DNA of 64,000 nt from Pedobacter sp. BMA (GTDB taxonomy: Bacteria > Bacteroidota > Bacteroidia > Sphingobacteriales > Sphingobacteriaceae), in the NCBI RefSeq assembly GCF_001027745.1, contig NZ_LECU01000009.1, positions 1 to 64,000 of the forward strand, read 5' to 3'. Below are positions 45,897 through 54,542 of the stretch, one piece after another. Position 1 is the first letter of the stretch, and each line of letters opens with the position of its first letter. Both the position numbers and the translations under genes were made by a program. Under the pieces are notes generated by a model. That model did not search any database and was not told where the DNA came from. It was given only the letters and a program-made list of their open reading frames with translations.

Positions 45897-46012
45897 CAAA
45901 AAAGTGTTTTGCTTATAAAAAATGGAGTTAGTGGCTCATCGACATAGCAATTGCGAAGGTTGCATTATGATAAAAAATGGGTGCGGTTTTTTAAAAGGGT
46001 TTACCATCTTTT

Positions 46013-46924
46013 TCAGTTAAAAGACTGTCTGAATTCCTTTGGCGAAAGATTTGTTTTTACCTTAAAAAGTTTGCTAAATGACTGAATATGCTCAAATCCC
46101 AATGAGTAGGAGATTTCACTAATTGTCAATTGTGATGTAGATAATTTTTCCTTTGCTTTCTCAATCAGTTTATCATGTATAAGTTGCTGCGTAGTTTGTC
46201 CCGTTAGCATTTGAAATAAACTGGAAAGATATTTCGGGGAAACATTCAACTGTTGTGCAATGTGTTGAACGGTTGGCAAACCTACATCAATTAAATTTTC
46301 CCGGTTAAAATAATCGTTTATTAAAACCTCAAAATCTTTCAATATCTGATGGTTACTTTTTTCTCTGGTAATAAACTGACGGCTGTAAAACCTATCAGCG
46401 TAATTCAAAAGAGTTTCAATCTGAGAGATGATAATGTGTTTGGTGAATTTGTCAATGTTGGATTGGGTTTCCTTTTTAATATTTTGAATAATATGGTTGA
46501 TGGTTTCCTCTTCTTTTTCAGAAAGAAAAAGCGCTTCGTTTAGCGTATAACCCCAAAAATCATAATTATTGATCGTTTTTGCCAAAGATGTATTCCAGAT
46601 AAAATCAGGATGGATATAAATAGCCCATCCTGATTTTTTCACTTCTTTATCTTTGTTGTCAGCAGTCATGCTAAACACTTGTTTGGGCGACATAAAAGAC
46701 ATCACACCTTCATTAAAATCAAACGGTTGCTGTCCGTATTTTACTTTGACATTGTGCATTCTTTTCACAGCGATCGAATAAAAATCCAATATCAAATGTT
46801 CTGAATTGCCACCGTGCGAATCCGGATGTGCATCTGCAACATTTATGACGCTAATGAGCGGATGGTCTGGTTGTGGCAGATTCGTATATTCGTGGAATTC
46901 ACTGATGGTTTTAATATGCTTCAT
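46013..46924 (-). CDS. AraC family transcriptional regulator
   Basis: A 303-residue AraC protein related to the one at 42.4 kb. The N-terminal half has a cupin-like core, and the C-terminal part has two helix-turn-helices (GLPTVQHIAQQLNVSPKYLSS, and ISEISYSLGFEHIQSFSKLFKVKTNLSPKEFRQ). Its start overlaps the upstream oxidoreductase by 14 nt on the same strand, so both are probably one transcript. Confidence 0.9.
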   Translation of the reverse strand: MKHIKTISEFHEYTNLPQPDHPLISVINVADAHPDSHGGNSEHLILDFYSIAVKRMHNVKVKYGQQPFDFNEGVMSFMSPKQVFSMTADNKDKEVKKSGWAIYIHPDFIWNTSLAKTINNYDFWGYTLNEALFLSEKEEETINHIIQNIKKETQSNIDKFTKHIIISQIETLLNYADRFYSRQFITREKSNHQILKDFEVLINDYFNRENLIDVGLPTVQHIAQQLNVSPKYLSSLFQMLTGQTTQQLIHDKLIEKAKEKLSTSQLTISEISYSLGFEHIQSFSKLFKVKTNLSPKEFRQSFN

Positions 46925-47888
46925 TAGTCTGTTCTCTTACCTGCAATATTACTTTCCCGTTAACAGATTTACTTTCCATTAACTGGTGAGCTTCAACAGC
47001 ATCACGCAGTGCGAAGATTTTACCTTGTGGAACTTTTACCTGTCCTGACTCTATAAGTTTTGCGATTTCTTCCAAAGATTCTTTTTTTGCCTGGTTCGCG
47101 GAAAGTTCACCCTTACAATTCTTTTTGTTAAGTGCATGAATTACTTCATCATTAAAGGCAAAATCGGTATTTACGCTCACAAAAATACCACTCTGCTTTA
47201 ACACTTGTACAGATTTTATCCGTTCATTGTTATCGCGAACCGATGAAACTTCTAACACAATATCGACTTCCTGTACTAAATCTTCAAATTTTTGTGTTCT
47301 GTAGTCGATCAATTCATCTGCGCCGATTTGTTCAAGGTAATCAAAGTTATTTGCAGATGCAGTTCCTATAACATAAGCTCCTATTGATTTTGCAAACTGC
47401 ACAGCAAAACCACCTACACTGCCTGATGCACCTTGAATTAAAATCCGTTGACCCATTTTTAATTTTCCAAATTCAAACATGGCAGTCCACGCTGTAAGTG
47501 CCGCCAATGGAATTCCTGCTGCATCATTAAAACAAATATTCTTTGGTTTAATTGCAAATTGTGATGCCTTTGCAACGACATATTCTGCATAACTCCCGTC
47601 GCCGGGGAAATTCGGCACCCCGTAAACGGCATCTCCTTTTTGAAATCCGGTTACTTCATCGCCCAATTCTTCTATAGTTCCTGCTGTGTCCCAACCAGGC
47701 GTCATCGGCAAGCTGAGAAGGGAGCTTAGTGCAGCATTACTGCCGGCACGTACCACAAGATCTACAGGATTTATGCCGCTTGCATATACTTTCACCAAAA
47801 TTTCATCCGGTTTAGGTACAGGCCTGTCTATTTCTTTTAATTCCATTACTTTCGGTAGTCCGAATTCGCTAATTCTAATTGCTTTCAT
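46911..47888 (-). CDS. Zinc-type NADP-dependent quinone oxidoreductase
   Basis: A 325-residue MDR-type enzyme: GLPKVMELKEIDRPVPKPDE, then VYASGINPVDLVVRAG, the coenzyme fold LIQGASGSVGGFAVQFAKSIG, and a C-terminal VDAHQLMESKSVNGKVIL-like end. It lacks the catalytic zinc ligands, as in quinone reductases. It precedes the AraC gene, which overlaps it, and both may be induced by an electrophile. Confidence 0.9.
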   Translation of the reverse strand: MKAIRISEFGLPKVMELKEIDRPVPKPDEILVKVYASGINPVDLVVRAGSNAALSSLLSLPMTPGWDTAGTIEELGDEVTGFQKGDAVYGVPNFPGDGSYAEYVVAKASQFAIKPKNICFNDAAGIPLAALTAWTAMFEFGKLKMGQRILIQGASGSVGGFAVQFAKSIGAYVIGTASANNFDYLEQIGADELIDYRTQKFEDLVQEVDIVLEVSSVRDNNERIKSVQVLKQSGIFVSVNTDFAFNDEVIHALNKKNCKGELSANQAKKESLEEIAKLIESGQVKVPQGKIFALRDAVEAHQLMESKSVNGKVILQVREQTNEAY

Positions 47889-47962
47889 AAACCTTATTTT
47901 TCTCGTGAATAAATTGCTTATCAGGATTCTAATTGAGAGGAGTTTGTTCTTTTATATATTCT

Positions 47963-48127
47963 TCATCTGTTGTTTTTGTAATAACCACACAGCGTTTCTA
48001 TTTTCCTACTTGTGAATAGCAGCGTAAGTAAGTGTTTGATTATTCGTTGTGCCATTTCTGGTGCTTCGATGGTAGGAGGGCTTCCTGCTTGGTTAATCTT
48101 AACTTTTTCAATTTTGCTAAATTTCAT
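47963..48127 (-). CDS. Possible 54-residue protein
   Basis: An ATG frame reads MKFSKIEKVKINQAGSPPTI and ends LCGYYKNNR. It lies in a 460-nt gap with no other coding sign. No family recognised; it is kept with low confidence as its first part has a peptide-like amphipathic pattern. Confidence 0.25.
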   Translation of the reverse strand: MKFSKIEKVKINQAGSPPTIEAPEMAQRIIKHLLTLLFTSRKIETLCGYYKNNR

Positions 48128-48347
48128 TTTCTTTGTGATACAAAGGTTAGAAATGATTGAAAGACGGAGTTAGCCAAAACACCTTTTGTTTAAGTCAAAA
48201 AACCAGTTAAAATTTGAATTTATTTGTAATGCTTTTTTTCGCTTTTTTCAGTATTATTACCAACTACTGCCCGAAATAGTAATAGGTCATCGTGATTTAT
48301 CAAAATGCAAGTGTTTACAGATTTAATCAATAGCTAAATTCTGAAAG

Positions 48348-49160
48348 ATGAAATACCTCACAACATTACTGCTCTTTTTCACTGTAACCCTCAGCTTTGC
48401 TCAACAGGAATACCAAGTTAATGTGAAAGAGGACAGTTTGATTAAGATTGCTGATGCTCAATATTCAGATCCTCAGTTAAGGGAAAAGGAAAGAAAGAAA
48501 GTCAGGCGTACCATTTTCTTAGCGGAAAAGGACAGCACATTAAACCTTATCAGGGAAAATATTGATTCGAAGGTATCACTTCAAAAATTTATTATTTATG
48601 CCATGGTTCCCTTCCGGCCTGTAGCGGAATTAAGAGATGTGTTCAGCGGATTTTCTAACGAGGTGAAGAGGAGTAAAAAAGGTCTATATGTCGATAGCCT
48701 GTTAAGTGTACAAGAAAATATGTCGAAAGATGGAATAGAGGTTGGCGAGCTTATGCCGGTTTTTTCTCTACCTAATACAAGAGGGACTTTGCTAAATAGT
48801 ACGGATTTATTTAACAAATACACATTAATCGATTTCTGGGCCAGTTGGTGTACTCCCTGCAGGGCTGAAACTCCAAATCTTATTTCTGCATACAAAAAAT
48901 TTCATAAAAAAGGTTTCAATATAGTGGCTGTTTCAATTGACAAGGAAAAAGACAAGGCCAAATGGCTGGCCGCGATCGAAAAAGATAAGGCCGATGTTTG
49001 GGAAAACCTGTTTAATCCTGTGGGAACGGATAACATAGCCAAAAAACTTGGTATAAACGCCATCCCGGCCAATTACCTAGTAGATACTAATGGAAAAATT
49101 ATTGCTAAAAACCTGAGAGGTGGCGAGCTCGGGAAATTACTAGAAAAGCTATTGCCATAA
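48348..49160 (+). CDS. TlpA-like thioredoxin-fold reductase, secreted
   Basis: A signal peptide (MKYLTTLLLFFTVTLSFAQ) precedes a helical domain of about 110 residues, then a thioredoxin-like domain. The active site is WCTPC in LIDFWASWCTPCRAETPN, with the cis-Pro strand IPANYLVDTNGKIIAKNL. This is the Bacteroidota TlpA-like family that acts on disulfides in the periplasm, often linked to cytochrome assembly or stress. Single gene. Confidence 0.92.
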   Translation: MKYLTTLLLFFTVTLSFAQQEYQVNVKEDSLIKIADAQYSDPQLREKERKKVRRTIFLAEKDSTLNLIRENIDSKVSLQKFIIYAMVPFRPVAELRDVFSGFSNEVKRSKKGLYVDSLLSVQENMSKDGIEVGELMPVFSLPNTRGTLLNSTDLFNKYTLIDFWASWCTPCRAETPNLISAYKKFHKKGFNIVAVSIDKEKDKAKWLAAIEKDKADVWENLFNPVGTDNIAKKLGINAIPANYLVDTNGKIIAKNLRGGELGKLLEKLLP

Positions 49161-49218
49161 TACAAAGCAATTCTTTGAATTTTATCAATCTTCAATTGTT
49201 CAACAACCTTTTGGATAA

Positions 49219-49623
49219 TTAGTTTTTTGTTGCCTGTAGCCATTCAGCCACGATGTCTGCTAATTCTACTTTTCCGTTTTCAATGTCAAGTAAACTTTTG
49301 AAAGTTATAACTGCCCGGTCATTTTCTTTCCAAACCAACATTTTGCTTTTATTTAATATTAATTTTTCTTTGGGCTGTATCTGCTTTTTAACTCCTCTGT
49401 GAAAAATAAGGGAGACTTGTTTTATTGGAGGTTGAATTTTCATCGTAATTCTGTCCTCATTATTAAAGGAATAATTTGGTCCGTTCCATTTTATATTTTC
49501 TTTCAAAGCTGCGTTTGAAGATAGTATACAGATCCTTAATTGTTCAATTTCATTTCTAAACGGATGGTTTTGCACATCCAGGAAGTCAGTTACTTCACCA
49601 TTCATATTGCTTTCCTCTGCCAT
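49219..49623 (-). CDS. DUF1801 family protein
   Basis: A 134-residue protein: EVTDFLDVQNHPFRNEIEQLR followed by ALKENIKWNGPNYSFNNEDR, the start and catalytic-like core of the DUF1801 family, and ends with KSLLDIENGKVELADIVAEWL. The function is unknown although the fold is known. Not in an operon. Confidence 0.85.
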   Translation of the reverse strand: MAEESNMNGEVTDFLDVQNHPFRNEIEQLRICILSSNAALKENIKWNGPNYSFNNEDRITMKIQPPIKQVSLIFHRGVKKQIQPKEKLILNKSKMLVWKENDRAVITFKSLLDIENGKVELADIVAEWLQATKN

Positions 49624-49841
49624 TTTTATTTTCTTATGTTTTTTGTTGGTTCAATCTATATAAATAACTCCTCTGTGCATGGGCAAGATCTTTCTGCCTA
49701 AAATTTTGTCCTATTTTCCTTTATTCCCTAATTGCTCTCTTGACTGGAACAACCAATGTATTTGACCCTGCATCGCCGAATTCATAAACGTAAGATATTT
49801 AACGAGTTGAACCAAATTTTAGTTCCCTCACTGCCTAATTC

Positions 49842-50054
49842 TTATTTAGCCTTTTCTATTTGATACACCAATTGTTTTTTGGAGATTCCTTTAACTTCAA
49901 TATCCGCAATGGGTGAAAAGGCAAACTGATTTTTTTGCAGCGTATTTTGATATATACTTTCAGAAATAACCAGATCCGCATTATATTCCGTGCAAATCGT
50001 TTGCATCCTTGAACATAGATGAAGCACCCCACCGTGATAGGCAATTTCAGTGAA
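49842..50054 (-). pseudogene. C-terminal remnant of an adenylate/guanylate cyclase
   Basis: The open frame reads FTEIAYHGGVLHLCSRMQTI, continuing CTEYNADLVISESIYQN and ending LVYQIEKAK. It matches the end of class III cyclase domains, with IAYHGxVLxxxxRMQxIC and a VISE motif. A TGA stands just before this segment and there is no start or catalytic core, so only a 3' remnant remains. Confidence 0.6.
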
Positions 50055-50129
50055 TCAAATTGTTTCTAATGGACAGGATACCAACCCTATATTTTCATTT
50101 TGTTTATTAGCATTAGTAAGCGCTATAAA

Positions 50130-50180
50130 TTGTTTATAAACTATTTTGTTTTTACTAAAAAAGTTAGCAAACTTTGTTTT
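50130..50180 (+). repeat. Leader cassette copy L2
   Basis: TTGTTTATAAACTATTTTG, then TTTTACTAAAAAAGTTAGC and AAACTTTG. The same stretch recurs at 58284 with only a few changes and in weaker form at 36701. An ATG begins directly after it. Confidence 0.65.
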
Positions 50181-50558
50181 ATGAAAATTGTGAACGGTAC
50201 AAATCAGCAAAGCGATTTTGATAAACAAGTAGGCGTGTTTACCAGTATGGCGATAGTGGGTGAAGCAAAAAGGGCTAACTGCTGGCTCTACAATAAATTA
50301 AACAATACCTGGTACACTCCTGAAGAATTTTACGAAAAGTATTCAAACCACAGGGATACCAACTTCAACCTCAGAACCTTACTCGAAAACATTTCAATCA
50401 TCGATCCCAATAAAGGCATCAAAGCCTATCACAAAGCATTAGCCGATAAGTTAGCAAAGTTCGAGGCTGAAACAAAAGAGCTTCGTGAGCGGGGAGAGGT
50501 CTTTTCACAACGCGTTATCAATTACTACCAGGCAAAATCAAAAGATAAATACAAATAA
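50181..50558 (+). CDS. NQQS-type protein after leader L2, 125 residues
   Basis: A soluble protein that opens MKIVNGTNQQSDFDKQVGVF and has GEAKRANCWLYNKLNNTWYTPEEFYEKYS in the middle. The C-terminal third is a charged helix (KLAKFEAETKELRERGEVF). The first 17 codons match the broken copy at 36.76 kb. No known domain. It overlaps the next small gene by one base (TAATG). The start is set by the leader; the longer frame would extend through it. Confidence 0.65.
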   Translation: MKIVNGTNQQSDFDKQVGVFTSMAIVGEAKRANCWLYNKLNNTWYTPEEFYEKYSNHRDTNFNLRTLLENISIIDPNKGIKAYHKALADKLAKFEAETKELRERGEVFSQRVINYYQAKSKDKYK

Positions 50559-50776
50559 TGAATATTAAAGCAGCAACCGAAAAAAGAGAAATTAAAATAG
50601 GGTCCGACCTGATCAGTATTGAACCAGTAAAAGGCGATAAAACGCTTTTTAGAATCAGCATCCACCAAACGTTTAAAGGGTACATCATCAAGCAAGACGG
50701 TCAGTATTCAAAAACAGCCGGCAGTGATATTCACGATTTAATCTTTGCCAGAGTATGTCACATCTTATCTCAATAA
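50558..50776 (+). CDS. Tiny beta protein following NQQS gene, 72 residues
   Basis: A basic protein beginning MNIKAATEKREIKIGSDLIS with the strand-turn-strand core FRISIHQTFKGYIIKQDG and a final helix IHDLIFARVCHIL. The layout matches the tiny protein at 58.3 kb and the remnant at 58.7 kb. The last codons are shared with the start of a truncated paralogue (see the feature at 50755), so the C-terminus may have been altered by that fusion. Confidence 0.6.
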   Translation: MNIKAATEKREIKIGSDLISIEPVKGDKTLFRISIHQTFKGYIIKQDGQYSKTAGSDIHDLIFARVCHILSQ

Positions 50777-50857
50777 AGTTTGTCGGACCTTTCCTGATGG
50801 AGATAAAGTTGTTGAAGGATCTGCACCGAACGGAGGTGGAGGTAGTTGTCATTTAAC
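50755..50857 (+). pseudogene. Truncated copy R1 of the NGGGG small protein
   Basis: The DNA from GTATGTCACATCTTATCTC to AGGTAGTTGTCATTTAAC matches the first 34 codons of the 90-residue protein at 58349. One base is missing before CCTTTCCTGATGG, so the frame is broken, and the copy stops matching after CATTTAAC. Confidence 0.55.
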
Positions 50858-50935
50858 TCGTTTAAATCCCGGCTTATGGCATTTACATCATTTGATGACA
50901 GATCATATCTCATTATTTCTAATTAGTTTTGGATC

Positions 50936-51775
50936 ATGAACTGGATCACCCGAGAAAGACCAAAGATTGACAGAATAGCCTGCCCCTGGCTGATCAGGAA
51001 TTTTATTGATCCTGATGCTGTTTTTTATTACGTGCCTTTCGATACGGTTATAGAGAAAGCCAGTGAATTAAACGCTACCCCATTTGACGTACTGGGAGTG
51101 GAGCTGACACATAAAAACGGTCTTTGTACTTTTGATGTTCTGCTTCACAAATATAAGCTGGATGATGCTGCTTTGCAGGTCATGGCGCCCATCGTAAGGG
51201 GAGCAGATACCGATCAGCATGGTCTTGCAAGTCAGGCTTCCGGACTATGGGCAATTGCCGCGGGCATGGCATATAATATCAAGGATGACCAGGAATTGCT
51301 AAAAGCAGGCATGATCATTTATGATGCATTGTACACATGGGCCAAACACCTTCAGGATGTGAGGCACACCGAAAGCCCAGTGGAGCAACTTCTGGTGGAT
51401 GTCTATCAAAAATTTTTAAAGCAGGGCAAGGGTAGCAAGATTCCCGCGTGGGCTAAAGAATTGAAAACCATTATACAGGATCAGATCGATACCAACCTGG
51501 CATTGACCCTGACCGGAATCTCCAGTGAGCTCAACATAAACCCGGCCTACGTATCAAGGGAATTTTCCAAATATTTTGATAATCTTTCCTTCGGTGAATA
51601 CATCCGTAAAATACGAATTGAGAAAGCTATTAAGTACATCCAGACCTCAGATTATGCCTTATCTGAGATCGCCTATCTGACCGGATTTTCTGACCAGAGC
51701 CACTTTACACGTATTTTCAAGCTGGAAACCGGACGTACTCCTTCAGAATTTAAGAAAAACAGGAGCAAAAGGTAA
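50936..51775 (+). CDS. ChrB-domain/AraC helix-turn-helix fusion regulator
   Basis: A 279-residue protein. The N-terminal half (about 1-140) is a ChrB-type domain: MNWITRERPKIDRIACPWLI, a GVELTHKNGLCTFDVLL segment, then IVRGADTDQHGLASQASGL. The C-terminal half has two helix-turn-helices of AraC type (LTGISSELNINPAYVSREFSK and LSEIAYLTGFSDQSHFTRIFKLETGRTPSEFK). ChrB proteins are chromate-responsive regulators or resistance factors, and the AraC fusion is unusual in my knowledge. It is followed by an outer-membrane-like gene and a short ChrA-like transporter. Confidence 0.82.
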   Translation: MNWITRERPKIDRIACPWLIRNFIDPDAVFYYVPFDTVIEKASELNATPFDVLGVELTHKNGLCTFDVLLHKYKLDDAALQVMAPIVRGADTDQHGLASQASGLWAIAAGMAYNIKDDQELLKAGMIIYDALYTWAKHLQDVRHTESPVEQLLVDVYQKFLKQGKGSKIPAWAKELKTIIQDQIDTNLALTLTGISSELNINPAYVSREFSKYFDNLSFGEYIRKIRIEKAIKYIQTSDYALSEIAYLTGFSDQSHFTRIFKLETGRTPSEFKKNRSKR

Positions 51776-51837
51776 GTTACATACCAAGAGTAAATCCTGT
51801 TCTATTTTAGCACCGGAGAATCCCATAATCTTGTGGT

Positions 51838-52353
51838 ATGCAAACACAAGTAAACAAAATTCTTATCTGTTTAGTCCTGATTATGATAAACGCTTGCATC
51901 AGTTCAGGGCAAACAACGCAAACCTATCCCAAATTGGCCGGCTATATCGGGATCGTGCATCCTATCGTCACATTTAGTTCGCAAGGCACGCACAGCAACT
52001 TTAAAGATAGCTATACGGTAGGTATGCCCATTGGAATCAATATCTGGAAAAGTGCCAAAATCGGTTTCTCCACTGAAATTGTCCCAACAATAAAGGCCAC
52101 AAATAGTAGCAGCAAAGTCAGTAATGTGCTTTTTCATCCGGGTATACTCGTGGCTCTGGGCAGTGGCTTTACTTTTGCAGGACGCGCCGCTTTTGAAACT
52201 TCAGGGCGTTATGGGCTAACCCCGGTTATCAATAAAACGGTGAAGAAGAATAAAGGCAGCAGCTATTTTGTCGCTGTTCCGCTTCCAGTAAGATTTGGAA
52301 ATGATCAGCCTTCATCTTTTGGTATTGGCTTTCAATTTGGCATTGCTTTTTAG
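51838..52353 (+). CDS. Secreted outer-membrane-like protein
   Basis: A 171-residue protein with a signal (about 1-22) and strands with alternating hydrophobics: LAGYIGIVHPIVTFSSQG and FAGRAAFETSGRYGL, ending FGIGFQFGIAF as in outer-membrane barrels. Its place between the ChrB-AraC fusion and chrA-like gene suggests a linked envelope function. Family not recognised. Confidence 0.6.
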   Translation: MQTQVNKILICLVLIMINACISSGQTTQTYPKLAGYIGIVHPIVTFSSQGTHSNFKDSYTVGMPIGINIWKSAKIGFSTEIVPTIKATNSSSKVSNVLFHPGILVALGSGFTFAGRAAFETSGRYGLTPVINKTVKKNKGSSYFVAVPLPVRFGNDQPSSFGIGFQFGIAF

Positions 52354-52356
52354 TTT

Positions 52357-52923
52357 ATGGAAAAATTACCTGCACGATACAGCCTAATCGATCTGGTCCT
52401 GTATTTTCTAAAATTGGGTACATGGGGTTTTGGAGGTCCGGTTGCCCTTGTCGGATACATGTACAGGGATCTTCCTTTTTTGCACAGCGGTGCGGTAGAT
52501 CAATATCACTGGTTGAATGAACAGGAGTTTGTCGATGCGGTAGCGGTAGCCATGATTACACCAGGCCCTGTTGTGATTACGGTTGCATTTATCGGCTATC
52601 TGGTGGCAGGCTTTCCGGGTGCATGTGTAGCAGCGTTTGCTACCTTTCTTCCTTGTTACCTGTTCACGGTGGCTTTAGCCCCGTCCTTTAAAAAGATCGC
52701 CAGGAACGCGAGCATTAAAGAGTTTGTGAATGGGATAACGGCAGTGGTAGTCGGCGCTTTGGTCGGTGCGGTGATCATTATTGCCAGTAGGGCAATTGTC
52801 GATATTCCAACTGTAATAATAGCTGTGGTTGCCGCCATAATATTGATCTTCAGCAAGAAAATCAAAGAACCGCACATCATATTGCTGGCTGCCATAACCG
52901 GCTTAATGATCAAGGGCCTCTGA
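52357..52923 (+). CDS. chrA: Short ChrA-like transporter, apparent internal deletion
   Basis: A 188-residue membrane protein. It starts with the first-half motif of long ChrA proteins (LIDLVLYFLKLGTWGFGGPVAL) and then joins the second-half motifs HWLNEQEFVDAVAVAMITPG and GYLVAGFPGACVAAFATFLPCYL. A full-length ChrA has about 390-400 residues with both halves. The likely history is a deletion between the two similar halves; natural single-domain ChrA proteins also exist, so function is uncertain. It follows the OM-like gene by 3 nt. Confidence 0.75.
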   Translation: MEKLPARYSLIDLVLYFLKLGTWGFGGPVALVGYMYRDLPFLHSGAVDQYHWLNEQEFVDAVAVAMITPGPVVITVAFIGYLVAGFPGACVAAFATFLPCYLFTVALAPSFKKIARNASIKEFVNGITAVVVGALVGAVIIIASRAIVDIPTVIIAVVAAIILIFSKKIKEPHIILLAAITGLMIKGL

Positions 52924-52939
52924 TTAATGAACCTGCACT

Positions 52940-53016
52940 TACCCGTTGGTGGTTTATCCAAATTTTTGTAGATTAGGGTTATGTGTTACAGAGCCACCCA
53001 AAAAAGCAAAACCTAC
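52940..53016 (+). repeat. SRAP 5'-end direct repeat, copy P1
   Basis: About 77 nt match P2 at 63640-63716. The 36 nt from ATGTGTTACAGAGCCACCC are identical and hold the first 12 codons of the SRAP gene (MCYRATQKSKTY). After the match the frame here runs only 15 more codons and stops, so P1 is a start-only fragment. Confidence 0.75.
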
Positions 53017-53107
53017 ATTCTTGTCGGGAAAGGAATTACCCTAATTGATTTTGATGATATGTAAGTGCAGCGAATGGCATAAGTCCCTGGTAAAGTTGTT
53101 GTTTTCG

Positions 53108-54328
53108 CTAACCTAACTCACAACACTCAAGTTTAATCCATAAGGAAGTTCTCAGGTATTTTTGTTCGTCTATACTATTTCCTAACCAGGAATTTCCTTT
53201 GTAAAAATGATTGAGTCGCGTTTGGAGTCTTGTCGTTTCCCATTTCAATTCGTCTAACGTTGATACCTTCGGCATGTATCTGATTACAAACATTAAATAA
53301 CCTTTCCTTACATCAATGAGAATTTCAGAGGTATATTCATCGCGGTTTAACTGAGCCCTGGTCAGCATTTTTGATACCAGGCTTACATAAATTAAAGAAA
53401 TAATTTTATATCTGTGAGGGTTTACTTTACATATGATTCTAATATTACTATTACCCTTGTTTAAGAATTCATAAAATCTGATCAGATTAGTTACCTGTTT
53501 GATTTCCAGTTCTAATAACACCACATTTTTATTGTGAATAAGGCTAGCATATCTGGTCATCGCATGAAAACTTTCTACCGCCTCTGCAAGTTCTTCATTT
53601 GATTCATCCTGCTCAACTTTGAAAAATTTAAGCGCGGCATAAATCAGGCTAAAATTCATATCCCTTCGAAGTCTTGTTTTCGCATCATCAGTAATTTTTT
53701 TCCTGAGCGCTCTATTTTCTGCCATTAACATTTCATCTGCCGTTTCCAACTCACGATTTTGATTCAGTCCTTGTTGCCATAGTTCGTGCTGCTGTTCTTG
53801 TTGCCGAATCCGGTCCTTCAGCATATCACATTCAACCTGCAGTTTCCCGATTTCGTTACTTAATTCCCCATTTTCAATACCTTCCTGCGCGGTATAGTAA
53901 TCACTAATCATGTAAAAGAACGCAGTAGCCATTAATATATGAAATAAGCCTGCTAAAATCATATATCCTAAAGAAATGCTGCCGGGGGTGCCTGCTTTAT
54001 ATGCCCAGTTCGCCCCGGTGGTGTAAACTATTACCGAAAAGAATCCGAAATAAGACAACAGTTCAACCGTAACCATCAATAAACCTAAAATCAACGCCTC
54101 ATTTCTGTTGCGTTTTATACAGCTCATTGTGGTCAGAAAGTGGTGATAGAAGAGCAGAATATTCGGAATGAGCAAGAGGTAGTAGGTGATGGACGGCTCC
54201 ATGGAAAATACATAGCCACTTAGCCGATGAAAGCCAAAAATGATTAATAATAATAACGCCTGAGGCCCATATCGCTTTACAGCCATATCCGCAGGTGATT
54301 CCGGGTCTGGTGAATGTTGTTTGCTCAT
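53108..54328 (-). CDS. Degenerate LytS-type sensor kinase-like protein
   Basis: A 406-residue protein with four N-terminal membrane helices, a long coiled coil (about 150-205), and a C-terminal region like the His_kinase family of LytS sensors. In LytS the H-box has PHFLFN; here the equivalent is LRRDMNFSLIYAALKFF, without His, followed by FHAMTRYASLIHNKNVVLLELEIKQV. A kept HATPase domain is not visible. This looks like a sensor adaptor or a decaying kinase, not an active kinase. It stands alone. Confidence 0.55.
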   Translation of the reverse strand: MSKQHSPDPESPADMAVKRYGPQALLLLIIFGFHRLSGYVFSMEPSITYYLLLIPNILLFYHHFLTTMSCIKRNRNEALILGLLMVTVELLSYFGFFSVIVYTTGANWAYKAGTPGSISLGYMILAGLFHILMATAFFYMISDYYTAQEGIENGELSNEIGKLQVECDMLKDRIRQQEQQHELWQQGLNQNRELETADEMLMAENRALRKKITDDAKTRLRRDMNFSLIYAALKFFKVEQDESNEELAEAVESFHAMTRYASLIHNKNVVLLELEIKQVTNLIRFYEFLNKGNSNIRIICKVNPHRYKIISLIYVSLVSKMLTRAQLNRDEYTSEILIDVRKGYLMFVIRYMPKVSTLDELKWETTRLQTRLNHFYKGNSWLGNSIDEQKYLRTSLWIKLECCELG

Positions 54329-54339
54329 GATGAAGAAAG

Positions 54340-54397
54340 TTAATTAAACCGCCATCATGAAAATGAACAACAACAATAGGTAAGGCTAATATAAATA
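54340..54397. repeat. Dispersed 58-nt repeat, copy 2
   Basis: Second copy of the element at 29057-29114 (about 50 of 58 bases equal). It ends 12 nt before the start of the LytS-like gene on the minus strand. Confidence 0.6.
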
Positions 54398-54542
54398 TTC
54401 AGGGAATTTAAAACAACAATTTATTGGGGCGGATATCTTGCCAACATAGAATTCCTCTGGTACTCGCATTTCCGCCAAGAAAACAATTGAAGGAAAGCGC
54501 TCCATCATGCTTGTACCTCAAAGCGCTCCCGAACTGGAAAAC

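Noticed and set aside
47686..48015. 109-codon frame on the plus strand over the oxidoreductase start
   Set aside because: Antisense to a clear enzyme gene; no family signal and no start context.
50745..50939. 64-codon frame after the 72-residue gene
   Set aside because: It combines the broken NGGGG copy in a shifted frame with unrelated sequence, so it is not a separate gene.
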